IMG/VR virus record: IMGVR_UViG_3300031963_000004
Location: 1-64,000 of that record
Length of the DNA stretch: 64,000 nt
Source: a virus
Reading direction: 5' to 3' (one strand)
Below, in pieces: positions 6,234 to 14,846 of this stretch. Within the stretch, counting starts at the first letter, position 1. Each line of letters starts with the position of its first letter. The position numbers were made by a program, and so were the translations under genes. The notes beneath the pieces were generated by a model. It was not told the origin of the DNA. It worked only from the letters and a program-made list of their open reading frames with translations, and did no database searches.

Positions 6234-8035
6234 TTGTTTGGTGTACCTGTAACTTTATTGTGTATCATAGTCCTAATATCTGCTTTTACATCATCTCCGA
6301 ATGTAGGACTTGTAACTGTATTTAATGCTCTTCCGATAGTAGACAACAAACCTAATCCTTTTCTAACATCCATACCTTGCTTAGGTTCTTGTTGCTGTGG
6401 TTGTTGATCTTTAATATAATATGGATCAGTCTCCTGTTCCTTAACCTTGTACTTATTTTTTAACTCTCTTGTTTTAGCCCAACGCTCATCATCAGGCATA
6501 TCATATGTTGCTTTTAATTCTCTGTAATATTCAGGATCAGGCAATCCAGATTTTTTTCTTAATTCCTGATGACGCCTATGTAGTTTTTCTTGCGTTGATT
6601 CTTTGTCTGTTTCTTCTAAGTTAGCGTTACCTTGTTGAGGCACCATTCTAACGTTAACACCTTTTGGTACAGTGGTGTTAATGGTCATTTCATCACCTAA
6701 TTCTCTACTTGTATCCATCCCTCTTACTAGAGTATTTCCTTGACTATCTGGTCTAATAGATGCAGTTCTTCTATTAAAAGTTTCTTCACCATCTCTATTC
6801 ACGTAATTTTTTGTAGAATACATATAGGAAGGAGAAGATGCAGGAGGATTTTGTTCTAACACTGCCTCATGCTGCTCAATCATCTTACCTTCTAAATATT
6901 GTGCAACTGAGTTTAAGTAATCATTTGCTTTAGTTATTTTAGCCTGTACCCAACCATCAAGACCTTGTATTTCGCTTACATCTCTTATGCAGTGAAATAT
7001 TTTTTCTGCATCTTTGGCTGCTGCAATTAACTGTGACCTAGCCATTTCAACTTCGTGGTCAGATTTCTTAGGCATTAATTCTGGTTTAAATTTAATACCT
7101 TGACCTGGCATTAATAGTAATTCATCTTCGGTTACACGGGCTTCAATCATACCTTGTAGTATTGCACTTTCCGCTACACCTTTACTTCCACGATTTTTCC
7201 ACTTTACACCATGTATATTATCTAATCGTTTGACTTCAGATTTACTCAATGCAGTTAAATCTCTGGCATATTTTTGATTAAATCCTTCTGGATCTTCGCC
7301 AGCACCATACTTATCTGTAGCTTTATGTATTAATCCGGTTTTAGTTCTTGTTACTTCACCTTCCGCCACACCTTGCCCTCTGTCGTAAATACCAGGTGAG
7401 CCTACTTTACTTCTTGGATCTCCATATACTTTGTATACTTGATCGGTAGGTTCATTGCCTTTAGCAGGTCTAACATCAGTGATGATTGAGCCTCTTCCTA
7501 GCGCATAGTTAATCTTATCCTTAGCATCATATTCATCATCAGCGGAAACTAAGACAGTACGTGTATCGTCAGACAGATTGTTGTAATATGTTACAACAAA
7601 TTTTGTGTCTGTACCTTCCGTCACACCTCCACTCGTAGCAGATTTACTCTTGTTCATTTGACCCCCTCTGTTCTGTAAATCCTTAGCAATTTCTTTTTCG
7701 TCAAATGGTCTTCCAATGAATGAAGTAATTTTGTCAAAGAAGTTTTCATCAACTTGTGATTTTAAACCTTGCTTCATTTCTTCTTTTGATTTGCCGTATT
7801 TTTTCATAAACTCTCTATCTTTTAATTCACGTAGGTCCATAATTAGTTGCTTTACACTACCTTCTTTTAAGTTCTTAGGCTTTTTACCAGCTTTCTTCAT
7901 TGAAACGGCAATAGCTGCTTGTTGAGCAGGATTAGCTGCTTCTTCAGCCCTTCTTTTCATTTTACCCATTTTAGAAGGTGCGGGTGCAACTGATCCAGAT
8001 ACTGTTGCGCCCACTGACATTTCGTTTATTTTCAT
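6230..8035 (-). CDS. Modular internal/scaffold-like protein with repeated V-x-E-G sites
   Basis: I start it at ATG 8035 (MKINEMSVG, 601 residues), 11 bases after the fibre gene stop. The longer in-frame start at 8077 would run into that gene and lacks a signal. The sequence is low in complexity at both ends and holds several short modules joined by GVTEG, GVAEG and GVAES. These junctions fit a prohead-protease-type (hydrophobic-x-Glu) site. One module, a TKFVV...SADDEYDAKDKI segment, looks like a small beta-alpha domain. The C-terminal third is charged, with Gln/Pro runs. I read it as a polyprotein of the phage head core, cut on maturation (inference). No enzyme motif is seen. Confidence 0.55.
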   Translation of the reverse strand: MKINEMSVGATVSGSVAPAPSKMGKMKRRAEEAANPAQQAAIAVSMKKAGKKPKNLKEGSVKQLIMDLRELKDREFMKKYGKSKEEMKQGLKSQVDENFFDKITSFIGRPFDEKEIAKDLQNRGGQMNKSKSATSGGVTEGTDTKFVVTYYNNLSDDTRTVLVSADDEYDAKDKINYALGRGSIITDVRPAKGNEPTDQVYKVYGDPRSKVGSPGIYDRGQGVAEGEVTRTKTGLIHKATDKYGAGEDPEGFNQKYARDLTALSKSEVKRLDNIHGVKWKNRGSKGVAESAILQGMIEARVTEDELLLMPGQGIKFKPELMPKKSDHEVEMARSQLIAAAKDAEKIFHCIRDVSEIQGLDGWVQAKITKANDYLNSVAQYLEGKMIEQHEAVLEQNPPASSPSYMYSTKNYVNRDGEETFNRRTASIRPDSQGNTLVRGMDTSRELGDEMTINTTVPKGVNVRMVPQQGNANLEETDKESTQEKLHRRHQELRKKSGLPDPEYYRELKATYDMPDDERWAKTRELKNKYKVKEQETDPYYIKDQQPQQQEPKQGMDVRKGLGLLSTIGRALNTVTSPTFGDDVKADIRTMIHNKVTGTPNK

Positions 8036-8046
8036 ATTGTGATCTG

Positions 8047-11000
8047 TTATTCGCTTATCCATCTTGCCTGGAACCAAGACCTGCCATCAAATTGCCCTCT
8101 TTGTAATGCGCCGTTACCAACGTTGACAATGTTTATATAATCAGTTGAACCATTTAGATATATAATTTTTGTTATCTGTTGAACCACTGCATTAAAAGAA
8201 CCAGCCGCAGCCACCAGGTTGTTATTTTTCTTAATCGCTATACTTGCTTCGGTATTTCTATAAATATCATAACAGGCAGTAATTTCCCAGTAACCAGCCT
8301 TCTGTGGCGTAAATGTATAAGTTGAAGTATCGAACCAAGCACTTGGTACATTGACATTAGCACTCACAACGCTGTATCTACACACATCTTCAGTAAAGTC
8401 ACCTGGCAAAGTATAAGTCACACTTGCATACGCTTCAAGAAAATAAAATCTTAAATCTGGGGGCGTAAATGTAAATACCCCGGTAGTATTATCATAAGAA
8501 AAATCACCATAACTACTTGGTACGCCGGGTTCACCAACACTTAAAGATGTTAATGCAATTCCACCTGCACCTAATACACTTGTACCTGAACTGTCATTAA
8601 TACCACCACCACTTGGTAATGTTAAGTTACCGTTGTTGTCAAAAGTCCAAGTATGGTTTTGATTGTTAGTCTTGATATAAATATTACCGTTGTTATTTAC
8701 ATCAATGTGATAGTTATCGTTACCTAAAATTAAACTACCATTTCCGTTAACACCATTTCCTGCTGCTATATGAATGTGCGGGGAATCAAACGCAGTAGTA
8801 GGATATATGTTAATAAACTGACCATAATCAGCAAAGTTGTTACTAGATGCACCTCCTGGAGCCATAGTTATGACACCATTTGGGAAATCACCACTATTAG
8901 GTGCAGGGCTACTTAGTTTAGATCCATCAAATGTAATATTACCTAAATCAGGACCAGCTGAAGCACCGATAACATTTTCAGTCATTGTGAAAGTATTTGT
9001 TGATACAGTTGGACCTGCATTATCTAGTGTTACTGGACTACTTATAGCGTTTACTGTGGCACTAGTAGCAGTTGTTGTTTCAGTATTATAGCCTGGATTA
9101 ACGGACTCAATAATATATTGACCGTAAACACCATTAGTGTTTTCACCGTTGATCGGGAAGTTAATTACTAAACCAGCATAGTTATCATTATTGTTAAAGT
9201 ACAAATATGTACTTGCTGCAATAGTAACCGATGTATCGTTACAATCAATACATTGTGCTTCATAATCATCTTGTGGATAAATTTCTCCATCACTTCCACC
9301 AAAGTTGCGAGTAATTCGTTTTGACCATACTTCACTGCCATCTGTGCCACTTATGCACATAACATATAGTGTATAATCATCATCTTCATAATTAGTAAAG
9401 ATGTAATTACCGTTTGGAGTAGCTGTACCTTTAAAATTACTGTCCCAACTAATATCATCATTAGGATCTACTCTAACTTGCCAAATTATATTACCATTGC
9501 TGCTGTTAATTTTTGTTACGATACCTTCTTCATCTATTGCAATAAGATTGCCATCTGACAGCAAATCAATACTAGTTATTGGATTACCTGTATCATTAGG
9601 TGAATCAACATGTACTGCCCATTGTTGAGTACCGTTTATATCGTACTTAATAACTATACTTCCTTTATTTCCTGCCCAGTAATAGCCACCAGCGTAGGAA
9701 TTTCCATTACTGTCTACTACAACTGTATTAAGTCGTTCGGATTCAGCATCGCCTACGCTCTTGCCCCAAGCGTTACTTCCCAATCTAGCAATATAAGCCT
9801 GTTGATTTAATTGGTAGTTAAAACTTAATGTGTTACCAATTTCTGTACTCCAGTCCTTATCTCCCCATCCCAAACCAACTACATCGCTGATTGCTGTACC
9901 TTGAATATTTGAAGCCCAACCTGCTACGTTGTCACTATTATTGTTTAATGCATCTACATTAAAATCAAATGTTAGATCGTTAACACCATCAACGCCGCCT
10001 AATTGGCTACCTAATACTCGTACATTAACAGGATTGCCCCAACCATAAATACTACCACTCCAGCCATTAGACCTAAGAATAGTATATGTTCCATTTTGGT
10101 TAGTAGACACACTTAACCATAGTCCGTTACTTTGACCATCAGGAGCTGCCCCTACCTCAAAATAGTTTAATCTAATCTGATAGTTTCCACCAATAGTATA
10201 GTAAATACTTTCACCAGGTTGTACATTGCTGGCATTATATTCTGACCAACTTACAACCAACTTGTTTAATCCGCTTCCAGTTAACGGAGTGAAAGATTTT
10301 TGTAACATTTCATTGTAAGTATGGCCCACTAATACTGCGAAGGGTTGATTACCAGCGTCAAGCCCAAACACAGCATCATTTAATACTACAGAGGAATTAC
10401 TACCAGTTTCAATGTCAAACATTGATCCTACAGTGCCGTCAGTTGGATTAATAAACCATGTGAATCCACGATCTTTATCAACATTATTGTCATAGTAATT
10501 ACCAATAGTTACTAAAAAGTTTGTACCATTGACATTTACATGTTCTAAGGAAACTATTTTAGGATATTCACCATTAGTATTTGATGATAGTAAATTCTTG
10601 TTCCACTCAACACTACCGGTGCTATTTAATTTTATTATGCCACCAAATCTTCTACTTTCATTATCATCATAATATGAATAACTCATATAACTGTTGCCAC
10701 CGCTATCCATAGCAACTGCTTCCATATCAACATTATCATTCGTACTATGAATAAATTGATTTATAAAACCATATTGCTGTGGTGTAATGTATGCGGTAGT
10801 TTGAATTGTGCCATCTGGGAACGTTACTGAACCGTCAGTATTTACTTGTAATGTATGACTACCTTCACTGATTGAATTTCCACTGCCACCTCCTAAACCA
10901 CCTACATTCGCTACTGCATTATTAACATAGGTTTCTGTTGCATAACCTGTTAAGCTTGGTATAGTTGGTTTATTGGTTAAATCATTATAATCACCACTAG

Positions 11001-11829
11001 TAGCAACAGTTGATAAAGTTGGGGTACCAGATATATTACCGTATGTTAAAGCACTTGATGTAATATAACCTTGACTTGTTACATATGTTTCAGTTGCATA
11101 ACCACTTAAACTAGGAATATCAGATACATTTGCTTTGTTTGCTAATTGATTTGTTATAGTAGTAGTAAAAGCACTATCATTACCTATAGCATTGGCTAAT
11201 TCATTTAATGTGTCTAATAATGCAGGAGCACTGTTTACTACATTTGCTATTGCATTACTTACGAATGATTCAGTAGCTAAACCAGTAATACTAGGGATAC
11301 TAGGTTTATCACTTAAATTGTTATAACTACCAGTAGTAGCAACAACACTATAAGATGGTAAATCAGATAAATCATTATAACTGCCAGTGGTAGCAACTGT
11401 GCTAAAAGTTGGTTTATTTGCAATATTATCCCAATCACTACCAGGGATCTGTCCTATTGCGTTAGTAACAAAACTTTCTGTAGCATAGCCATTTAAACTT
11501 GGTATGTCTGCCACATTAGCTTTGTTTGCTAATTGATTGTTAATTGTTGAGAAGAAGCTAGGATCTGAATTAATAGAATTTGATAATTCTTGCAATGTGT
11601 TCAATAATGCGGGTGCAGCACCTACTACATTTGATATAGCGTTATTTACAAATGTAGTCGTAGCAAAATCGCTACCATAATATGCTAGGTTAGACCAAGC
11701 AGTTTGTCCGTCACCAAATTTAAATTTGTAAGTATCTGTTTCAATACCTGGTTCACCTAATGCTAAAACTGGATTTGATGTTGTCCAATTTTGTGCTGTA
11801 TCTCGTCTTAATTTAATCTGCGTTGCCAT
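8047..11829 (-). CDS. Large tail fibre with beta-propeller middle and C1q-like tip
   Basis: 1260 residues. The N-terminus (IKLRRDTAQNW...LALGEPGIETDT...FGDGQTAW) is the phage-fibre head typical of appendages attached to baseplates. Residues about 70-330 hold repeats of the YxDLxNKPT/LSTVATTGSYNDL type. The middle (about 360-900) has repeated Asp-Gly-Asn-Ser-Tyr and 'GxxxW' blades like SBBP/PQQ beta-propellers. The last 140 residues (TFTPQKAGYWEITA...IAIKKN) look like a C1q/TNF-type jelly-roll knob. Probably a host-recognition fibre. It begins in a TAATG overlap with the companion fibre gene. Confidence 0.75.
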   Translation of the reverse strand: MATQIKLRRDTAQNWTTSNPVLALGEPGIETDTYKFKFGDGQTAWSNLAYYGSDFATTTFVNNAISNVVGAAPALLNTLQELSNSINSDPSFFSTINNQLANKANVADIPSLNGYATESFVTNAIGQIPGSDWDNIANKPTFSTVATTGSYNDLSDLPSYSVVATTGSYNNLSDKPSIPSITGLATESFVSNAIANVVNSAPALLDTLNELANAIGNDSAFTTTITNQLANKANVSDIPSLSGYATETYVTSQGYITSSALTYGNISGTPTLSTVATSGDYNDLTNKPTIPSLTGYATETYVNNAVANVGGLGGGSGNSISEGSHTLQVNTDGSVTFPDGTIQTTAYITPQQYGFINQFIHSTNDNVDMEAVAMDSGGNSYMSYSYYDDNESRRFGGIIKLNSTGSVEWNKNLLSSNTNGEYPKIVSLEHVNVNGTNFLVTIGNYYDNNVDKDRGFTWFINPTDGTVGSMFDIETGSNSSVVLNDAVFGLDAGNQPFAVLVGHTYNEMLQKSFTPLTGSGLNKLVVSWSEYNASNVQPGESIYYTIGGNYQIRLNYFEVGAAPDGQSNGLWLSVSTNQNGTYTILRSNGWSGSIYGWGNPVNVRVLGSQLGGVDGVNDLTFDFNVDALNNNSDNVAGWASNIQGTAISDVVGLGWGDKDWSTEIGNTLSFNYQLNQQAYIARLGSNAWGKSVGDAESERLNTVVVDSNGNSYAGGYYWAGNKGSIVIKYDINGTQQWAVHVDSPNDTGNPITSIDLLSDGNLIAIDEEGIVTKINSSNGNIIWQVRVDPNDDISWDSNFKGTATPNGNYIFTNYEDDDYTLYVMCISGTDGSEVWSKRITRNFGGSDGEIYPQDDYEAQCIDCNDTSVTIAASTYLYFNNNDNYAGLVINFPINGENTNGVYGQYIIESVNPGYNTETTTATSATVNAISSPVTLDNAGPTVSTNTFTMTENVIGASAGPDLGNITFDGSKLSSPAPNSGDFPNGVITMAPGGASSNNFADYGQFINIYPTTAFDSPHIHIAAGNGVNGNGSLILGNDNYHIDVNNNGNIYIKTNNQNHTWTFDNNGNLTLPSGGGINDSSGTSVLGAGGIALTSLSVGEPGVPSSYGDFSYDNTTGVFTFTPPDLRFYFLEAYASVTYTLPGDFTEDVCRYSVVSANVNVPSAWFDTSTYTFTPQKAGYWEITACYDIYRNTEASIAIKKNNNLVAAAGSFNAVVQQITKIIYLNGSTDYINIVNVGNGALQRGQFDGRSWFQARWISE

Positions 11830-12914
11830 TATGCACTGCCCCCATCTAATGTAGTTGTAAATTCTGTATCTGCGTCACTACCATCAATAGGTGTTCCGCC
11901 TGAAGCATCGCCTCCGTCTATATTTATGCTCAATAAAAACTTGAGGCTGTCTGCTAATTCTTTTAGTGTGTCGAAATCTGTTGTTACGTTTGCCTTTAAT
12001 GCGTCGATACTTGCAGTAATTTGGTTACTTACATATGTTTCCATTTCCGTACGATGCACATAATTAGCATCATTATTAAAATGACTTACATTTGCAGGCT
12101 TGTTGCTTAAATCGTTATAATTACCAGTTGTAGCAACTGTACTTAATGTAGGAGTACCTTGTATATTTGCATATTCTATTTTTTGCCAACTTAACTCTGA
12201 GCCAGTGTAGTACAAATATGCTGGTAAATTAACAGAAACATCCGGTATCGGTACATCTAAATTAAATATTGATGTAGGTAAAGTAGGTCTACCCGACAAA
12301 TCATTATAACTACCGGTAACCGCAAGATTAGATAAGTTAGGCTTATTTGTTAAATCGTTGTAACTTCCCGTAGTTGCGACATTTGATAAGTTTGCAAATC
12401 TTGAATGAAACTCGGTAGAAGTGACATAATTGTTTATTGTGCTGTTAAATGATGATGTGGTTAAATAAACTTGTAAATTTGGCTTGTTTAGTATTTGTGA
12501 TACACCGCTGTTCGCATTCCAATCACTTGATATAACATCAGGAAATGTTGTCCAACTTAAATTACCGTTACCGGTCGTTGTTAAAATTTGTCCGGTGTTA
12601 CCACCTGTTATTCTAAAATTCGCAGTGTTAGTATAAAACTTACCGTTGATTAAACCACCAACGTTTAAATTACCTTGTATGTTAACTGAACTAGTAGTTG
12701 AGTTATAAGTAAAACCTGTATCACCACCAAACTCCGTTGAAGTTTTTAAAAACTGTACCGAGTTTGTAATTCCACTTGGAGTGTTGTATATATTAACAAC
12801 TTGCTTACCTGAATACGGTACAGGGTCAGCATTATATCTTGCTGCTTCCTCTTTTGAAATATATAAAGGTTGGGCATCGCTAATATAGGTTGCGTTATCT
12901 GGGGCTCTTGCCAT
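11829..12914 (-). CDS. Fibre-like virion protein with YNDLxNKP repeats
   Basis: 361 residues. The N-terminus (MARAPDNATYISDAQPLY...EEAARYN) looks like a baseplate- or fibre-attachment region. It is followed by beta-rich repeats, among them several copies of VATTGSYNDLxNKP, the same repeat as the adjacent 1260-residue fibre. The C-terminus is Gly/Asp/Ser-rich. Probably a proximal fibre segment or partner of that fibre. The start has a TTAGGAT Shine-Dalgarno-like sequence. Confidence 0.65.
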   Translation of the reverse strand: MARAPDNATYISDAQPLYISKEEAARYNADPVPYSGKQVVNIYNTPSGITNSVQFLKTSTEFGGDTGFTYNSTTSSVNIQGNLNVGGLINGKFYTNTANFRITGGNTGQILTTTGNGNLSWTTFPDVISSDWNANSGVSQILNKPNLQVYLTTSSFNSTINNYVTSTEFHSRFANLSNVATTGSYNDLTNKPNLSNLAVTGSYNDLSGRPTLPTSIFNLDVPIPDVSVNLPAYLYYTGSELSWQKIEYANIQGTPTLSTVATTGNYNDLSNKPANVSHFNNDANYVHRTEMETYVSNQITASIDALKANVTTDFDTLKELADSLKFLLSINIDGGDASGGTPIDGSDADTEFTTTLDGGSA

Positions 12915-12925
12915 TTTTTATTATC

Positions 12926-13807
12926 CTAAGGTCTTAATAGTGGCGGTATCCCCGCACGACTAACTTTACTGCCTAATTTTTTAGCATTGTCTTGTATACT
13001 ATATGGAGTAACGTCAACTGTTAATGCTGTTTTAAATCTTGGGTCATTCTTTTGTTTTGGGCTAGGAATATAACCACTAGCTCCTTCTACCATAGATTCA
13101 GGTAAACTCAATTGATTACTATGTAATTCATCTCGTTTGTTTCTTAGCTTCTCAATTATACCTTTACTACGCAATGCCTTAAAGGCTAAGTTTTCAGGAC
13201 TGAACTCACCATGCATGTCTAATCCTGTTTGTCTATATTTTTTAATTGTAGCTAAAACATGATTCATGCTTTCATAATCTGCATGTTTAAGTGCAAGATT
13301 AGCTAGTCTAGCTAGTTTATTAAACTTCAATTTAGCTGAGGCCTGATCAGGATCGGCTTTACGCTTTCTTGGTAATCTAATCCATTTGTCAAAAACAATA
13401 CTGTACTCACCTAAACTGATGACGGGTTGATTTGTGTCTTGAACGTATAATTCAACATCATATCCCCCTATAGTAATATCATGTGTATTGTTATATAGAA
13501 TCTTTTTAGCATCAAATAATTCGCGGTATATAACATCATTCTCTAAAGCATTTATATCCACTAAAATGTGCAAATCTATGTCACTGTGCTTAGTATAGGT
13601 ATAAGCTGCATTACTTCCCGATAATGTTACATCGGAAACATTAAGATGAGGAATACCCAAATGATCTACGAAATCTTCTGCTATAACAAGTAACTGTTTA
13701 CGGACCTCAGGATCCATTCTGTCGCCGTTGAAAATGACTGGATTTAATTCATTGTGAAAGAAAATCGCATCGTGTAGGTTAAACTGTTCTATTTCTCTAA
13801 GGTTCAT
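12926..13807 (-). CDS. Nucleotidyltransferase-fold protein with cleavable-looking C-terminal module
   Basis: 293 residues. The pol-beta-type nucleotidyltransferase signature is clear: G64-S65, then D76-x-D78 (HSDIDLHILVD), with a later acidic residue in GGYDVELYV. This fits MNT/kanamycin-type transferases that move an NMP to a protein or small molecule. After residue ~235 comes SMVEG and then a separate module (ASGYIPSPKQKNDPRF...TVDV...RAGIPPLL). The V-E-G junction resembles those in the modular head proteins. The mRNA is probably leaderless: ATAAATA lies 4 bases before ATG and no Shine-Dalgarno sequence is present. Substrate unknown. Confidence 0.65.
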   Translation of the reverse strand: MNLREIEQFNLHDAIFFHNELNPVIFNGDRMDPEVRKQLLVIAEDFVDHLGIPHLNVSDVTLSGSNAAYTYTKHSDIDLHILVDINALENDVIYRELFDAKKILYNNTHDITIGGYDVELYVQDTNQPVISLGEYSIVFDKWIRLPRKRKADPDQASAKLKFNKLARLANLALKHADYESMNHVLATIKKYRQTGLDMHGEFSPENLAFKALRSKGIIEKLRNKRDELHSNQLSLPESMVEGASGYIPSPKQKNDPRFKTALTVDVTPYSIQDNAKKLGSKVSRAGIPPLLRP

Positions 13808-13811
13808 AGTG

Positions 13812-13818
13812 TATTTAT
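13812..13818 (-). promoter_or_regulatory. Late-promoter-like ATAAATA, leaderless type
   Basis: Minus-strand CATAAATAC, 4 bases before ATG 13807 and directly after the T-tract of the upstream terminator. Predicted transcription start falls at the start codon. Confidence 0.55.
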
Positions 13819-13853
13819 GAAAAAAGCTACCAATAGTCGCCCACTGGTAGCTT
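13819..13853 (-). terminator. Rho-independent terminator of the glycosyltransferase gene
   Basis: Inverted repeat AAGCTACCA (13824-13832) and TGGTAGCTT (13845-13853), a 9-bp stem with a 12-base loop, followed on the minus strand by a run of T. It separates the glycosyltransferase gene from the next promoter. Confidence 0.8.
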
Positions 13854-13872
13854 GGTTTTGAGGTGTGTAATA

Positions 13873-14790
13873 CTATACTGCTTGTTGTACCTGCTGTGGT
13901 TCCGCTTGTGTATCGACAGTAGTAGCAGAGACAGATGCTTTTTCTGCTTCTTTCTTTTGCTGTTCCTGAATGTACATAGGTCCTATGTGATCCATCAAAT
14001 GCTGTTGATTTTCCATACAGAATACATAACTACCGCTATGACGTAACAACACACGCTTGTCTACCCAAACTTTACCGCCCATATCTCGCCAGTTTTCACA
14101 GAAAGTCCAGTCCTCACTATAGTAACGATTTTGACGAACTGCTGTATCAAAATAGGTCTTTAAGTGTTGGTCATATTTTGGATCTAGACCAATATCATTT
14201 TTGTATTGCTTAACTGCAGGGTGAGACTTCATTTTCTCAAATACGTGACGCTTCATTAATAAGAAGCCGGTACCTGCTTTACTAACTTCCTGTAGTCCAT
14301 CTGGTCCTTCTTCTGCACCCTCAAAACCGTTAACCACCCACTTGATAGGCATAGTCTTCATTGGATATAGCCCACCAATTACGTCTTTATCACGGTTTAG
14401 TAAAACTAGTAGATGCCATGGCTCCCAACCAATATCAGCGTCTACAAAGAATAAGTGTGATGATTCTTTTTGCTCTAGGAATTTGGCAGTAAGTGTATTA
14501 CGGGCACGACTGATTAATGATTCATTAACCATAGTCTCCAATGTCCAGTCGATTCCCAACTGTCGAGCAGTATTAGCCCATTTGATGAAACTCATAAATG
14601 TTGATTCAGTTAGCATACCGCCATAGCAGGGCATAGCTATGTGTACTCTTGTAGTACGCAAAAAGTCAACATTAACTTGTACTTGATTTTGTCCGGGCTG
14701 TTGAGCTTCACCCTCTTGAATTTCTTGGACTGCTTCTTGAACTTGTTCTACTGGGACAGTCGCTTCTTCGGTTTGTTTTTTCTTAGACAT
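13873..14790 (-). CDS. GT-A-type glycosyltransferase-like protein
   Basis: 305 residues. After a Gln/Glu-rich leader (1-45) the fold starts at RVHIAMPCYGG. It shows S-R-A-R-N (94-98) and F-F-V-D117-A-D119-I-G-W, the DxD-type metal/sugar-nucleotide motif of GT-A transferases. Later segments KAGTGFLLMKR and SEDWTFC fit acceptor-site loops. It probably transfers a sugar to phage DNA, a virion protein or host surface glycan. The acceptor cannot be told. The Gln-rich C-terminal tail is low in complexity. Its Shine-Dalgarno sequence may be sequestered by a long hairpin (14796-14830). Confidence 0.7.
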   Translation of the reverse strand: MSKKKQTEEATVPVEQVQEAVQEIQEGEAQQPGQNQVQVNVDFLRTTRVHIAMPCYGGMLTESTFMSFIKWANTARQLGIDWTLETMVNESLISRARNTLTAKFLEQKESSHLFFVDADIGWEPWHLLVLLNRDKDVIGGLYPMKTMPIKWVVNGFEGAEEGPDGLQEVSKAGTGFLLMKRHVFEKMKSHPAVKQYKNDIGLDPKYDQHLKTYFDTAVRQNRYYSEDWTFCENWRDMGGKVWVDKRVLLRHSGSYVFCMENQQHLMDHIGPMYIQEQQKKEAEKASVSATTVDTQAEPQQVQQAV

Positions 14791-14795
14791 TTGAT

Positions 14796-14830
14796 CCTCA
14801 TAAAAATGTATAAACTTATTTACTATGAGG
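14796..14830 (-). promoter_or_regulatory. Possible Shine-Dalgarno-sequestering hairpin
   Basis: CCTCATA (14796-14802) and TATGAGG (14824-14830) form a perfect 7-bp inverted repeat around a 21-base AT-rich loop. On the minus-strand mRNA the distal arm contains the GAGG ribosome-binding site of the glycosyltransferase gene, so pairing would hide it. Confidence 0.4.
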
Positions 14831-14846
14831 AAAGTGGGTTGAAAAA

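Noticed and set aside
6230-8077. Upstream start at 8077 for the modular protein
   Set aside because: It would overlap the fibre gene's conserved end and lacks a ribosome site; ATG 8035 gives the MKINEMS start resembling the other capsid-targeted proteins.
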